Positions 1-8,627 of a stretch of 64,000 nucleotides of DNA are shown in pieces. Location: positions 62,001 to 126,000 of the forward strand of contig NZ_WAHS01000001.1 in assembly GCF_015714715.1 (NCBI RefSeq), read 5' to 3'. This stretch comes from Aestuariivirga litoralis (GTDB taxonomy: Bacteria; Pseudomonadota; Alphaproteobacteria; Rhizobiales; Aestuariivirgaceae). Both the position numbers and the translations under genes were made by a program. Numbering within the stretch: position 1 is the first letter of the stretch; the number at the start of each line of letters is the position of its first letter. A model generated the notes under the pieces. The model was not told the origin of the DNA and did not search any database. It saw only the letters and a program-made list of their open reading frames with translations.

Positions 1-1
1 G

Positions 2-1087
2 GCGCTGGGTTTGCGCTTGCGGGGCAGGGAAGCGCTGCAGGATTTTCTGCGGCTGTTGCTGATCAATGTTTTTGATGTGCTGGAAGATGAGTTGAGCGAT
101 GACCGGTTGAAGGGCCTCATCGCGCATGATGCGGTGATGGGGGCCTTCATGGGGCCTCGTTCGCCGAATTCGCTTTTGCTTTTGCTCAACCGCCTGTCTG
201 GCGATGTGCGCGGCAAGGCGGGTGCTCTGGCGCTGCCGCAGGGAGGCATGGCCAGTGTGGCGCAGAGCATGGCCAAGGCTATCGTGGCCCTGGGCGTGAA
301 GACGCGCGTGGATGCTACCGTCAGTTCGATCATTGTCGAGGGCGACAAGGCCATAGGCGTAATCCTGAAATCCGGGGAGCGCATTGAGGCGCGGCGGGTG
401 ATCTCAGCCATCAATCCGCAGACAACATTCATGCACTTGGTGGGGCCGCGGCAATTGGATGTGGGATTTGTGCGGCAGGCGCAATCCATCCGCATGCGCG
501 GCACGGTGGCGAAGCTACATCTCGCGCTTTCCGGTGCACCTAATTTCCGCGAAGCCAATTTGCGCACGCGTCTGGTCATTGCCCCGTCGGCCCGCGCGGT
601 GGAGAACCAGTTCAATCCGGTGAAGTACAATCAATTCTCGCCAGAGCCGGTGATGGAGATGGTGTTGCCTTCAGCCTTTGAGGACGGATATGCGCCCGCT
701 GGGCATCATGTGCTTTCGGCCAATGTGCAGTTTGCGCCGACTTCGCCCGAAGGCGGCTGGGCCAAGGCCAAGCCGGCCTTCCTGAAAGCCATCATGAAAC
801 AGCTGGAACATTATGCGCCGGGCATTTCCAAGCAAGTTGTCGCCACCGAGCTTTTGACGCCGGAAGATATTGAGCGCGAATATGGCCTGGTAGGTGGCAA
901 TTGGCATCACGGCGAATTGGCGGTGGAGCGGATGATGTTCCTGCGGCCGTTTGCGGGTGTGGCGCAGTATGAAACCCCGATCAGCGGGCTTTATCTCGCG
1001 GGCGCAGGCTCGCATCCGGGCGGCGGCATTTCGGGTGCTGCTGGATGGAGCGCGGCGACCAAGATTTTGAAGGGAGGCCGCGCATGA
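2..1087 (+). CDS. FAD-dependent oxidoreductase, phytoene-desaturase-like (5' partial)
   Basis: This is the C-terminal part of an NAD(P)/FAD-dependent oxidoreductase of the phytoene dehydrogenase/PYROXD2-like superfamily. The frame is open to the window edge; a TTG at 11 is internal rather than a credible start, because the N-terminal Rossmann dinucleotide motif expected for the family is missing. The visible part has the substrate-domain sequence LPQGGMASVAQSMAKAI and the C-terminal FAD-contacting stretch GLYLAGAGSHPGGGISGAAG. The stop overlaps the next start (ATGA), so it is translationally coupled to the GcvT-like gene and belongs to the same operon as the Rieske and ABC genes. Despite the family name, this context argues against carotenoid synthesis and for oxidation of an amine or other small metabolite. 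Substrate unknown. Confidence 0.85.
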   Translation, partial: ALGLRLRGREALQDFLRLLLINVFDVLEDELSDDRLKGLIAHDAVMGAFMGPRSPNSLLLLLNRLSGDVRGKAGALALPQGGMASVAQSMAKAIVALGVKTRVDATVSSIIVEGDKAIGVILKSGERIEARRVISAINPQTTFMHLVGPRQLDVGFVRQAQSIRMRGTVAKLHLALSGAPNFREANLRTRLVIAPSARAVENQFNPVKYNQFSPEPVMEMVLPSAFEDGYAPAGHHVLSANVQFAPTSPEGGWAKAKPAFLKAIMKQLEHYAPGISKQVVATELLTPEDIEREYGLVGGNWHHGELAVERMMFLRPFAGVAQYETPISGLYLAGAGSHPGGGISGAAGWSAATKILKGGRA

Positions 1088-2286
1088 AGGCTGATCTTCT
1101 GCACTTCCAGCGGCCGCTTCTGCATTCGCCGTTTCATCCGCGCGTTGCAGCGCTGAACCGCATCAATTCATGGGCGCCTTGGGGTGGCTACACGACCGCA
1201 CTCTCGCTTGACGATGAGAGCATGGAATATACCGCGATCCGCAATCAGGTGAGCGTTTACGATCTTTCGCCGATGGTGAAATACCGCGTCATGGGCAAGG
1301 ATGCCGAGGCGTATCTGAACCGCGTGATGATCCGCAATGTTTCGAAGCTGAAAGTGGGGCAGGTGCATTACACCGCCTGGTGCGACGATGCAGGCAAGCT
1401 GCTGGATGATGGCACGCTGTTCCATTTCGCCGAGACTGAATACTGGATTTGCTGCCAGGAGCGGCATCTGCCGTGGTTCCGCGATGCGGCCATTGGCTAC
1501 GATGTGACGGTCGAAGATGTGACGACCTATATCGCGGCGCTTTCCTTGCAGGGCCCGTGCGCATTTGCGGTTCTGGAAAAGGCGGGTTTTGCCAAGGCGG
1601 CAGAGTTGAAGCCGTTCCAGATGATGAGCGTGAAATTCGGCGGCAAGGGCATGCTGACGATTTCGCGCACCGGCTTCACCGGTGATCTGGGCTATGAACT
1701 CTGGACCACGCCCGACAGAGCGCTCGAATTATGGGACCTGCTGTTCGACGCGGGCGCGCTGTTCGGCATCCGCGCCATCGGCACCACAGCGCTGAACATG
1801 GCGCGGCTGGAAGCGGGCTTCATCATCACCAATTATGAATTCACCCCGGCGGACCAAGCCGTGCGGGCCGATCGTACGCGCTCGCCCTTCGAAGTTGGTC
1901 TTGAATGGATGATTGATTTCGACAAGGGGCACTTCAATGGCCGGCGCGCGCTGCTGCGCGAACGCGAAAGCAAATCAACGAAATGGGCTCTGGTGGGGCT
2001 GGAGCTGGAAGGCAATATTTCCGGCGAGCATTCTCTGATCTATCACAACAAGCAGCATGAAGTGGGGCATATTACCGGGGCTGTGTGGTCGCCGGTCTTG
2101 AAGTCCAACATTGCGCTTGCCATGCTGGAGCGGCCCTATCACGATGCGAAGGCTTCTGACCTGTGGGTCGAAATCTATGCGCTGCGTGAGCTGCAATATG
2201 TAAAGCTGATGGTGAAGGCGAAAGTGGTGCCCCGGCCGTTCTTCAATCCGCCGCGCCGCCGCGCCAACCCACCGGGAAGGTTTTAA
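1084..2286 (+). CDS. GcvT/DmdA-superfamily aminomethyltransferase-like protein
   Basis: About 400 residues of the aminomethyltransferase (GcvT) fold, the family that moves one-carbon units to tetrahydrofolate and includes glycine-cleavage T protein, the C-terminal half of dimethylglycine/sarcosine dehydrogenases and the DMSP demethylase DmdA. The N-terminal GCV_T region carries AYLNRVMIRNVSKLKVGQ and the folate-domain sequence TISRTGFTGDLGYELW; a GCV_T C-terminal barrel domain follows from roughly residue 280. I start it at ATG 1084, which overlaps the upstream stop by 4 nt, rather than at an in-frame start 39 nt earlier. Its place between an FAD oxidoreductase and two Rieske oxygenases suggests it collects the one-carbon unit released by demethylation. 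There are no H, P or L glycine-cleavage genes nearby, so it is unlikely to be housekeeping GcvT. Confidence 0.85.
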   Translation: MKADLLHFQRPLLHSPFHPRVAALNRINSWAPWGGYTTALSLDDESMEYTAIRNQVSVYDLSPMVKYRVMGKDAEAYLNRVMIRNVSKLKVGQVHYTAWCDDAGKLLDDGTLFHFAETEYWICCQERHLPWFRDAAIGYDVTVEDVTTYIAALSLQGPCAFAVLEKAGFAKAAELKPFQMMSVKFGGKGMLTISRTGFTGDLGYELWTTPDRALELWDLLFDAGALFGIRAIGTTALNMARLEAGFIITNYEFTPADQAVRADRTRSPFEVGLEWMIDFDKGHFNGRRALLRERESKSTKWALVGLELEGNISGEHSLIYHNKQHEVGHITGAVWSPVLKSNIALAMLERPYHDAKASDLWVEIYALRELQYVKLMVKAKVVPRPFFNPPRRRANPPGRF

Positions 2287-2297
2287 AGGTGTAGGCC

Positions 2298-3443
2298 ATG
2301 ACATTCATCCGGCACCCGCAATCTCCGCTGCTTGACCATTGTCCGGAGGCCTTGCCGCCGGATGCGTATTATTCGGCTGATTGGTATCAGCGCGAGCAAC
2401 GTTCGTTGTGGCTGAACAATTGGGTGTGCGTGGGGCGGCTGAATGATCTGGAGTGCGGCACGATGCGGCGCGAGGACATTGCCGGGGCCAGCATCATTCT
2501 GTGCCGCGCAGCGAATGGCGATCTCACCGCCTATCACAATACCTGCCGGCATCGTGGCTCCGAGCTTTGCCTGCAGCCCAGCCAGCCTTTGGGCAAGCTG
2601 ATCACTTGCCCCTATCATGCGTGGAGCTATAGCGCTGCCGATGGGCGGCTGGTTTCGGTGGCGCATGCCACGCCGACCGATGATTTCAAGAAAGAAGAGC
2701 ACAGCCTTTACAAGGTGCAGCTGCAAATCTGGCGCGGGTTCATTTTTGTGAAACTCGGCAATGATGCGCGCCCGCTGGCACCTGATCTGGGGCTTGAGGC
2801 GCTGGCCAATTGGCCGATGGATGAACTTGTCACCGGCCATCGCTGGGTGAAGGACATGGAATGCAACTGGAAGGGCTTCTGGGATAATTACAATGAATGC
2901 CTGCATTGCCCCGGCATTCACCCGGAGCTGTGCGACATGGTTCCACTCTACAGGCGCGGCATCATGAGTGCGCAGGAAGCGCCGGATTGGTCGCCTGATC
3001 ATGGTGAGACGCGAAACCTGAAAGAGGGCGCAGAAAGCTGGACGATGACGGGCGCACCTTGCGGGCCAGTGTTTGAAGGCCTGACGGCGCGTGAGCGGGA
3101 GAATGGCTATAATTTCGTGACGATCTATCCCACCATGTATGTGGTGGGACATGTGGATTATGTGCGCGCCGTGCGGCTGATGCCGACGGGGCCTGACACG
3201 GCACGGCTCACCGCCGAATGGTATTTCCCGCAGGCCACGCTGAACCAGCCGGGCTTTGATGCGGCTCATGTGGCGGCTTTTGCCAAGATCGTGATGGGGC
3301 AGGATGGTGATGCTGCCGAAATGAATCAGCGCGGTTTGCGCTCTCCCGCCTTCAAGCGCGGTCGTTTGATGCCGCAGGAATTCGATATCTACAAATTCCA
3401 CAACTGGGTGATCGATGAAATGAAAAGGGAGGTTGCGGCATGA
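2298..3443 (+). CDS. Rieske-type ring-hydroxylating oxygenase alpha subunit (first)
   Basis: A 381-residue Rieske non-heme iron oxygenase. The [2Fe-2S] ligands are visible as C83-x-H85 and C104-x2-H107 (CRHRG and CPYHAW). The mononuclear iron site is the segment DNYNECLHCPGIH, residues 196-208, supplying H203 and H208; a late Asp (in GQDGDAAEMN) is the likely third ligand. Proteins of this layout include ring dioxygenases but also N-demethylating monooxygenases acting on betaines and related onium compounds. No beta subunit is encoded, which fits an alpha3-type demethylating enzyme better than a classical aromatic dioxygenase. It lies 11 nt after the GcvT-like gene and overlaps the second Rieske gene by 4 nt. 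Substrate assignment is inference. Confidence 0.9.
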   Translation: MTFIRHPQSPLLDHCPEALPPDAYYSADWYQREQRSLWLNNWVCVGRLNDLECGTMRREDIAGASIILCRAANGDLTAYHNTCRHRGSELCLQPSQPLGKLITCPYHAWSYSAADGRLVSVAHATPTDDFKKEEHSLYKVQLQIWRGFIFVKLGNDARPLAPDLGLEALANWPMDELVTGHRWVKDMECNWKGFWDNYNECLHCPGIHPELCDMVPLYRRGIMSAQEAPDWSPDHGETRNLKEGAESWTMTGAPCGPVFEGLTARERENGYNFVTIYPTMYVVGHVDYVRAVRLMPTGPDTARLTAEWYFPQATLNQPGFDAAHVAAFAKIVMGQDGDAAEMNQRGLRSPAFKRGRLMPQEFDIYKFHNWVIDEMKREVAA

Positions 3444-4651
3444 GTGTTGAACATGTGAGCGCTTCTGCGAGCAATGATTGGGATCGTTCCGGCTTGCCGG
3501 GCTGGACCTATCACAGCGAGGAAATGTTCGATCTGGAGATGAACGGGCTGTTCCTCACCCATTGGCAGATTGCCGGGCATGTGAGTGATGTGCCGAAGCC
3601 TGGCAATTTCATCACTTTCGATCTGGCCAATGAACGCGCCGTGATCATTCGCGGGCAAGACGGCGTGTTGCGTGCCTTTCACAATCTGTGCCGGCACCGT
3701 GGCTCGCGCGTGGTGACCACCGAGCGCGGCACTTGCAAGAATGCTTTGGTCTGCCCGTTTCATGGCTGGGTGTATAATCTTGATGGCACGCTGCGCGGGC
3801 CAGCCCAGCCGAAATCCTATCCGCCGCTGGACAAGAACCAGTTCGGCCTGAAGCCTGTCGAGATGGAAGTATGGATGGGCTTCATCTTTGTGCGTTTCAA
3901 ATCCGGGCCGCAAGGTTCGGTGGCGCAATTCCTGAAGCCCTATGAAGCTGAATTCGCCATGCACCGCACCGAAAGCGTGGTACCCGCTGGAGGAGCGACA
4001 CAAAGCACCCTATCCGTGAATTGGAAATCGGTGCGCGACGTGGATAATGAAGGTTATCACGTGGCCATGGCGCATCCGGCGTTGCACGATCTTTACGGCT
4101 ACACTTATCGTGATGAATTCTATGCGCCGGGTTTGCGGGTGTCCAAGGGCACCTATCTGCCGGATGGCGGCAAACTGTGGAGCGTGAAGAATTATCTGAA
4201 ATTCTCCAAGGGCCGTGAGGCGCTGCCGCCAGAGCGCCGGAATCTGTGGGCGTATTATGGCGCCTTTCCTAACAATGTTTTCATTTTGACGCCCGAATCC
4301 GTGCAATTCTACCAGGAACTGCCGGTGGATGTGGGCCACGCCGTGGTGCGCGGCATTGTCTATCATTATCCTGACGAAAGCCGGGAAGAAAAACTCGCAA
4401 GGTATTTGACCTACCGCATAGATCGTGAAACATTCGCGGAAGACATGCAGCTTTCGATCTGGTCCAATGAGTCCATGAAATCGTCCGGCTTTGATGGTTT
4501 TTATCTGTCCGACCACGAGCGTGGCGTGCGCTTGCAGCATGATGAGCTGCGTGAGCTTTTTCCAGTGATGAACCTGAAACGCCCGCCATCTGGCGAATTG
4601 GCCGAACTCAATCAAACTCTGCTCAAAAATAAATCCCAGGAGGAAACATGA
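3440..4651 (+). CDS. Rieske-type ring-hydroxylating oxygenase alpha subunit (second)
   Basis: A 403-residue paralogue of the preceding gene with its own complete cofactor set: Rieske C84-x-H86 and C105-x2-H108 (CRHRG, CPFHGW) and the iron motif DNEGYHVAMAH, residues 202-212, with H207 and H212. The start overlaps the upstream stop (ATGA) and its own stop overlaps the start of the binding-protein gene in the same way. Two different intact alpha subunits in tandem without a beta subunit or an obvious dedicated ferredoxin/reductase suggests two successive oxygenations, for example two demethylation steps, or a heteromeric enzyme. Electron donors must be encoded elsewhere, or the upstream flavoprotein may contribute; the sequence does not decide this. 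Confidence 0.9.
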   Translation: MSVEHVSASASNDWDRSGLPGWTYHSEEMFDLEMNGLFLTHWQIAGHVSDVPKPGNFITFDLANERAVIIRGQDGVLRAFHNLCRHRGSRVVTTERGTCKNALVCPFHGWVYNLDGTLRGPAQPKSYPPLDKNQFGLKPVEMEVWMGFIFVRFKSGPQGSVAQFLKPYEAEFAMHRTESVVPAGGATQSTLSVNWKSVRDVDNEGYHVAMAHPALHDLYGYTYRDEFYAPGLRVSKGTYLPDGGKLWSVKNYLKFSKGREALPPERRNLWAYYGAFPNNVFILTPESVQFYQELPVDVGHAVVRGIVYHYPDESREEKLARYLTYRIDRETFAEDMQLSIWSNESMKSSGFDGFYLSDHERGVRLQHDELRELFPVMNLKRPPSGELAELNQTLLKNKSQEET

Positions 4652-5760
4652 AACTCACCCGCAGAAACGCCTTGAAACTGGCCGGCGCTGCCGTGCCCGC
4701 ATTGGCCATGCCCTACGTGCAGCGCGCCGGTGCTGCCGACAAGGTTCTCAATGTCTATAGCTGGACAGATTACATCGGTGAAAAGACCATTGAGGAATTC
4801 ACCAAGAAGACCGGCATCAAGGTGACCTATGACACCTACACCTCCACCAACGAAATGGAGGCCAAGATGCTGGCCGGTTCCACCGGCTATGACATCGTCA
4901 ATCATTCCGGCCTCACGCTGCAGCGTTTCGTAAAGGCAGGTGTGTATGGCAAGATGGAACTGACAAAACTTCCTAACTGGAAAAATCTGGACCCCGACGT
5001 GCTACGCATCGCCGAGGGCTTTGACCCCGGCCACCTTTACGCGTTCCCCTATATGTGGGGCTCGGTCGGCATGACCTATAATCTGGACATGGTGAAAGAG
5101 CGTTTGCCCAACGCCGATCTCACCTCGCTGGACACGGTGTTCAAGCCGGAGAATTCCGACAAGCTGGCCGATTGCGGCATTTCAATGCTGGATGAGCCGA
5201 CCGATCTGATCATGCTGGCTTTGGGTTATCTCGGCGTGCCGCATGATACTTACAAAAAAGAAGACATGGACAAAGTGATCGAGCTGTTCAAGCCGATCCG
5301 CAAGAACATCCGCACCTTTGACTCGTCGAATTATCTCAATGCCATTCCGAACAAGGAACTCTGCGCGATCAATGATTGGTCGGGCGATTATGCCACGGCA
5401 AAGTCGCGCGCGGCGGATGCCAAGGTGGATATCAATCTGGGGTACTTTGTGCCCAAGACGGGTGCTCCAGCCTGGGTAGATTTCTATGCCTCGCCTGCCG
5501 ATGCAAAGAACAAGGAAAACGCGCTGGCCTTCATCAACTACATGATGGACCCGAAGGTGATTGCCGATTGCACCAACTTCACCAATTATGCCAATGCCAA
5601 TCTGGCCGCGAAGAAATTCGTGAACAAGGAAGTCTTGGAAGATCCGGCGGTTTATCCGACCAAGGAAGTGATGGCGGCGCTCTATACGCCCAAGGCGCTG
5701 ACCGAGGATGACGACCGCTTGCTGACGGATACGCTCAACGCCATCAAGTCTGGCGGCTGA
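4648..5760 (+). CDS. Periplasmic substrate-binding protein, polyamine/spermidine (PotD/PotF) type
   Basis: A 370-residue ABC-transporter solute receptor. The N-terminus MKLTRRNALKLAGAAVPALA has a twin-arginine-like signal, with probable cleavage after the RAGA region. The mature protein begins with the family sequence VLNVYSWTDYIGEKTIEEF and has the usual middle motif YAFPYMWGSVGMTYN. PotD/PotF proteins bind cationic amines; homologues also bind other onium compounds, so the ligand could be the methylated substrate of the Rieske enzymes. It overlaps the second Rieske gene by 4 nt, which ties uptake and catabolism into one transcript. The ATPase gene follows after 8 nt. Confidence 0.92.
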   Translation: MKLTRRNALKLAGAAVPALAMPYVQRAGAADKVLNVYSWTDYIGEKTIEEFTKKTGIKVTYDTYTSTNEMEAKMLAGSTGYDIVNHSGLTLQRFVKAGVYGKMELTKLPNWKNLDPDVLRIAEGFDPGHLYAFPYMWGSVGMTYNLDMVKERLPNADLTSLDTVFKPENSDKLADCGISMLDEPTDLIMLALGYLGVPHDTYKKEDMDKVIELFKPIRKNIRTFDSSNYLNAIPNKELCAINDWSGDYATAKSRAADAKVDINLGYFVPKTGAPAWVDFYASPADAKNKENALAFINYMMDPKVIADCTNFTNYANANLAAKKFVNKEVLEDPAVYPTKEVMAALYTPKALTEDDDRLLTDTLNAIKSGG

Positions 5761-5768
5761 GCGCAACC

Positions 5769-6881
5769 GTGCCGGAGCCTTCCAGTCAATTCATTTCCAT
5801 CCGCAGCGTCACCAAGAAGTTTGCTGATTTCGCTGCGGTCAATGATGTGTCACTCGATATCGGGAAGGGCGAGCTTTTTGCCCTTTTGGGAGGTTCAGGC
5901 TGCGGCAAGACCACACTGCTGCGCATGCTGGCGGGATTTGAAGCGCCGACTGCGGGCCAGATTTTCATTGATGGCCAGGACATGGCGGGGGTGCCGCCTT
6001 ACGAGCGCCCGGTTAACATGATGTTCCAGTCCTACGCGCTGTTTCCGCATATGAGCGTGGAAAAGAATGTGGGCTACGGCCTGAAGCACGAAAAGATGAC
6101 CGCGGCCCAGCGCAAGGACCGGGTGAAGGAAATGCTGGACCTGGTGAAGCTCACGCATCTGGCGGGGCGCAAACCGCATCAGCTTTCCGGCGGCCAGCGG
6201 CAGCGTGTGGCCTTGGCACGCTCGCTGGCGCGGCAGCCTAAATTGCTGCTGCTGGATGAACCGCTCGGAGCATTGGACAAGAAATTGCGTGAGCATACGC
6301 AGTTTGAAATTGCCAATATTCAATACAAGACCGGCGTGACCTTTGTGGTCGTCACGCATGATCAGGAAGAGGCGATGACGCTGGCTTCGCGCATCGCGGT
6401 GATGGACCGTGGTATTGTGCGCCAGATCGGCACACCGACCGATGTCCATGAATTTCCCAACAGCAAATTTGTGGCGTCCTTCATCGGCTCGGCCAATATG
6501 TTTGAAGCGGAAGTCACGGCGGCTGATGGCGGCGTGACGGAAGTTTCGGTGCCACAGTTGGGCACCAAGCTTTCCGCCGCCACATCACAAGGCTGGAAGC
6601 AGGGCGAAAAAATTGCCTGTGCGTTCCGCCCAGAAAAAGTGCTGCTGTCGCGCGAGCAAGTTTCGGGGGCGGCCAACACGATCAAGGGTGTGGTGCAGGA
6701 CTTTGGCTATTTTGGCAAGGACTCGCTCTATCGCATCAAGCTGGCCTCGGGTGCGGTAGTCTCCGTCAATACGGTGAATGCGCAACGGCGCGGCGAGAAG
6801 GAAAACGTGGCGACGTGGGAAGATGAGGTTTTCCTCACGCTGGACCCGCGCTCCGTCATGCTATTTGCGGATCAAGCATGA
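5769..6881 (+). CDS. ABC importer ATPase, polyamine (PotA/PotG) type
   Basis: A 370-residue ATPase that powers the adjacent importer at the cytoplasmic face. It shows Walker A GGSGCGKTT at 41-49, signature LSGGQRQRVALAR near 139-151, Walker B LLLLDEP near 159-165, the D-loop GALD and the switch His in VVTHDQEEA. The C-terminal ~110 residues form a TOBE_2-type regulatory domain (AFRPEKVLLS), typical of polyamine and sugar importers. The GTG start at 5769 is the first in-frame start after the binding-protein stop. It overlaps the first permease gene by 4 nt. Confidence 0.93.
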   Translation: MPEPSSQFISIRSVTKKFADFAAVNDVSLDIGKGELFALLGGSGCGKTTLLRMLAGFEAPTAGQIFIDGQDMAGVPPYERPVNMMFQSYALFPHMSVEKNVGYGLKHEKMTAAQRKDRVKEMLDLVKLTHLAGRKPHQLSGGQRQRVALARSLARQPKLLLLDEPLGALDKKLREHTQFEIANIQYKTGVTFVVVTHDQEEAMTLASRIAVMDRGIVRQIGTPTDVHEFPNSKFVASFIGSANMFEAEVTAADGGVTEVSVPQLGTKLSAATSQGWKQGEKIACAFRPEKVLLSREQVSGAANTIKGVVQDFGYFGKDSLYRIKLASGAVVSVNTVNAQRRGEKENVATWEDEVFLTLDPRSVMLFADQA

Positions 6882-7789
6882 GCAGCGCTGGCTGGTTCAA
6901 CCGGCGGGGCTGGCGCGATATCATCATCGCCTCGCCCTATCTCTGGCTGATCCTGTTTTTCCTGCTGCCGTTTTTGATTGTGGTAGTGATGAGCATCGCC
7001 AAGTCGGCGGCGCAATCGCCGCCCTTCGCGTTCCTGGCGGATTTTCCCTTTGCCTGGTTCGGCAATTATGCGCGGCTGTGGACGAAGTGGCTTTATGTGC
7101 GCGCTTTCTTCATCTCGCTGACCAATGCCGGCATCGCCACCGTTCTCTGCCTGCTTGTCGGCTATCCGATGGCGCTTGGACTCACGCGCGTGCCCAAAGC
7201 TGCGCAGCGCCTGCTGCTGATGCTGGTGGTGTTGCCATTCTGGACGTCGTTCCTGCTGCGCGTTTATGCCTGGATGGGACTGATGGGCCGCAACAGCTGG
7301 TTCAACCGGCTGCTCACCGAAATCCATAATCTGGTCACGCCTGAATCCTGGCACTGGGACGGCATACAGATGATGAACACCAATTTTGCCGTGGTGCTGG
7401 TGATGGTCTATTCCTATCTGCCCTTCATGGTGCTGCCGCTCTATGCCAACCTCGAAAAGCTGGACCGCACGCTGGATGAGGCGGCGATGGATCTGGGCTC
7501 GAAGCCCTGGCAAGTGTTCCTTGATGTGACGCTGCCGCTTTCCATTCCGGGTATCGTGGCGGGTGGCCTGCTGGTGTTCATTCCGGCCTCTGGTGAGTTG
7601 GTAATCCCCAGCCTCGTTGGCAATGTGTCTGACCCGATGATCGGATATGTGATCAGTCAAGAATTTGGCTCCAATCATGATTGGCCGATGGCGTCTTCCA
7701 TCGCGGTGGCGCTGCTGCTTCTGCTGGTGGTGCCGCTGATGGCCTATAATCATTTCGAAGCGCGCGCACAGACGGGGCCGGACAAATGA
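6878..7789 (+). CDS. ABC importer permease, PotB/PotH type
   Basis: A 303-residue inner-membrane permease with about six hydrophobic helices. The EAA loop that docks to the ATPase is LDEAAMDLGSKPWQVFLDVT, near residues 200-219. It is the first of two permeases that would form the heterodimeric channel with the 7786-8625 gene, overlapping neighbours on both sides by 4 nt. Family membership follows from the layout (an N-terminal hydrophobic segment, then five helices) and from operon position after PotD- and PotA-like genes. Substrate is unknown beyond the operon-level argument for a cationic, methylated compound. Confidence 0.92.
   Translation: MSSAGWFNRRGWRDIIIASPYLWLILFFLLPFLIVVVMSIAKSAAQSPPFAFLADFPFAWFGNYARLWTKWLYVRAFFISLTNAGIATVLCLLVGYPMALGLTRVPKAAQRLLLMLVVLPFWTSFLLRVYAWMGLMGRNSWFNRLLTEIHNLVTPESWHWDGIQMMNTNFAVVLVMVYSYLPFMVLPLYANLEKLDRTLDEAAMDLGSKPWQVFLDVTLPLSIPGIVAGGLLVFIPASGELVIPSLVGNVSDPMIGYVISQEFGSNHDWPMASSIAVALLLLLVVPLMAYNHFEARAQTGPDK
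7478..7516 (+). repeat. EAA-loop repeat copy 1 (shared by the two permease genes)
   Basis: This 39-nt segment encodes E-A-A-M-D-L-G-S-K-P-W-Q-V in the first permease and is almost identical at DNA level to 8287-8325 in the second permease; I count two differences, both at third codon positions. Identity at silent positions exceeds that of the flanking sequence, which has diverged, so local gene conversion or recent exchange of the ATPase-docking loop is possible. Confidence 0.6.
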
Positions 7790-8625
7790 AACGCACCTCC
7801 ACATTTCTGATTTCGATGATGTGTTTCGGCTTTGCGTTTTTCTATGTGCCGATCCTGTCGATGATTTTCTTTTCCTTCAACAAGTCGCGGCTGGCCACAT
7901 TGTGGGGCGGCTTCTCGGTGGAATGGTATGGCAAGCTGTTCAGCAATCCGCAGATTCTCAATGCAGCATGGCTGTCGCTGCAGATCGCATTGCTGAGCGC
8001 CACCATGGCCACCATTCTGGGCACCATGGCGGGGATAGCGCTGGCGCGCTTCCGCCGCTTCCGCGGGCGCACATTGCTGTCGGGCCTGATCACCGCACCG
8101 CTGATCATGCCGGAAGTGATCACCGGCATTTCATCTTTGATGCTGTTCATCATGATGGCGCAATGGATCGGCTGGCCGGGGCAGCGCGGCTTCACCACGA
8201 TCCTGATCGCGCATATCACTTTCTCAATGACTTATGTGACCACCATCATCCAGTCGCGCCTGGCCTCGATGGATAATTCGATTGAGGAAGCGGCGATGGA
8301 TCTGGGCTCAAAGCCCTGGCAAGTGCTCAAGGATGTGACGCTGCCGATCATTTCGCCGGCGATCATTTCGGGCTGGCTTCTGGCCTTCACCATTTCGCTG
8401 GATGACGTGGTGATCACCAGCTTCACCACTGGCCCCGGCTATAACACGCTGCCGATGATCATCTGGAGCAAAGTGAAGCTGGGGGTGACGCCGGACATCA
8501 ATGCGCTGGCCAGCATCATTGTGCTGGTGGTGGCTTTGGGCGTGGGCATCGCGGCCTTCCTGCTGACCAGCGCAGAGCGCCGGCGCGAGCGTGACATTCA
8601 GCTGGCGATTGCGGCCAACCAATAA
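7786..8625 (+). CDS. ABC importer permease, PotC/PotI type
   Basis: A 279-residue second permease of the polyamine-type importer, with six predicted helices and the EAA loop EEAAMDLGSKPWQVLKDVT near residues 167-185. The segment after it (SGWLLAFTISLDDVVITSF) is the characteristic PotC/PotI sequence. It overlaps the first permease gene by 4 nt and is followed after 2 nt by the cupin gene, so the cupin is very probably co-transcribed. With genes 4648-7789 it makes a complete ABC system: receptor, ATPase and two permeases. Confidence 0.93.
   Translation: MKRTSTFLISMMCFGFAFFYVPILSMIFFSFNKSRLATLWGGFSVEWYGKLFSNPQILNAAWLSLQIALLSATMATILGTMAGIALARFRRFRGRTLLSGLITAPLIMPEVITGISSLMLFIMMAQWIGWPGQRGFTTILIAHITFSMTYVTTIIQSRLASMDNSIEEAAMDLGSKPWQVLKDVTLPIISPAIISGWLLAFTISLDDVVITSFTTGPGYNTLPMIIWSKVKLGVTPDINALASIIVLVVALGVGIAAFLLTSAERRRERDIQLAIAANQ
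8287..8325 (+). repeat. EAA-loop repeat copy 2
   Basis: This is the second copy of the near-identical 39-nt EAA-loop segment; see 7478-7516. Both loops must contact the same ATPase homodimer, so protein-level similarity is expected; the silent-site identity is the unusual part. Confidence 0.6.
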
Positions 8626-8627
8626 AG

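Noticed and set aside
1084-2286. Naming the GcvT-like gene dmdA
   Set aside because: The fold fits, but I cannot see DmdA-specific residues, and the Rieske/FAD context is equally consistent with other one-carbon transfers.
2283-3401. A 372-codon open frame on the minus strand opposite the first Rieske gene
   Set aside because: It is antisense to an intact conserved gene and its product is low-complexity, His/Arg-rich with no family likeness: a codon-bias shadow.
6872-7804. A 310-codon minus-strand frame opposite the first permease
   Set aside because: It mirrors a conserved permease gene; composition (His/Gln/Arg) is typical of antisense frames in GC-rich DNA.
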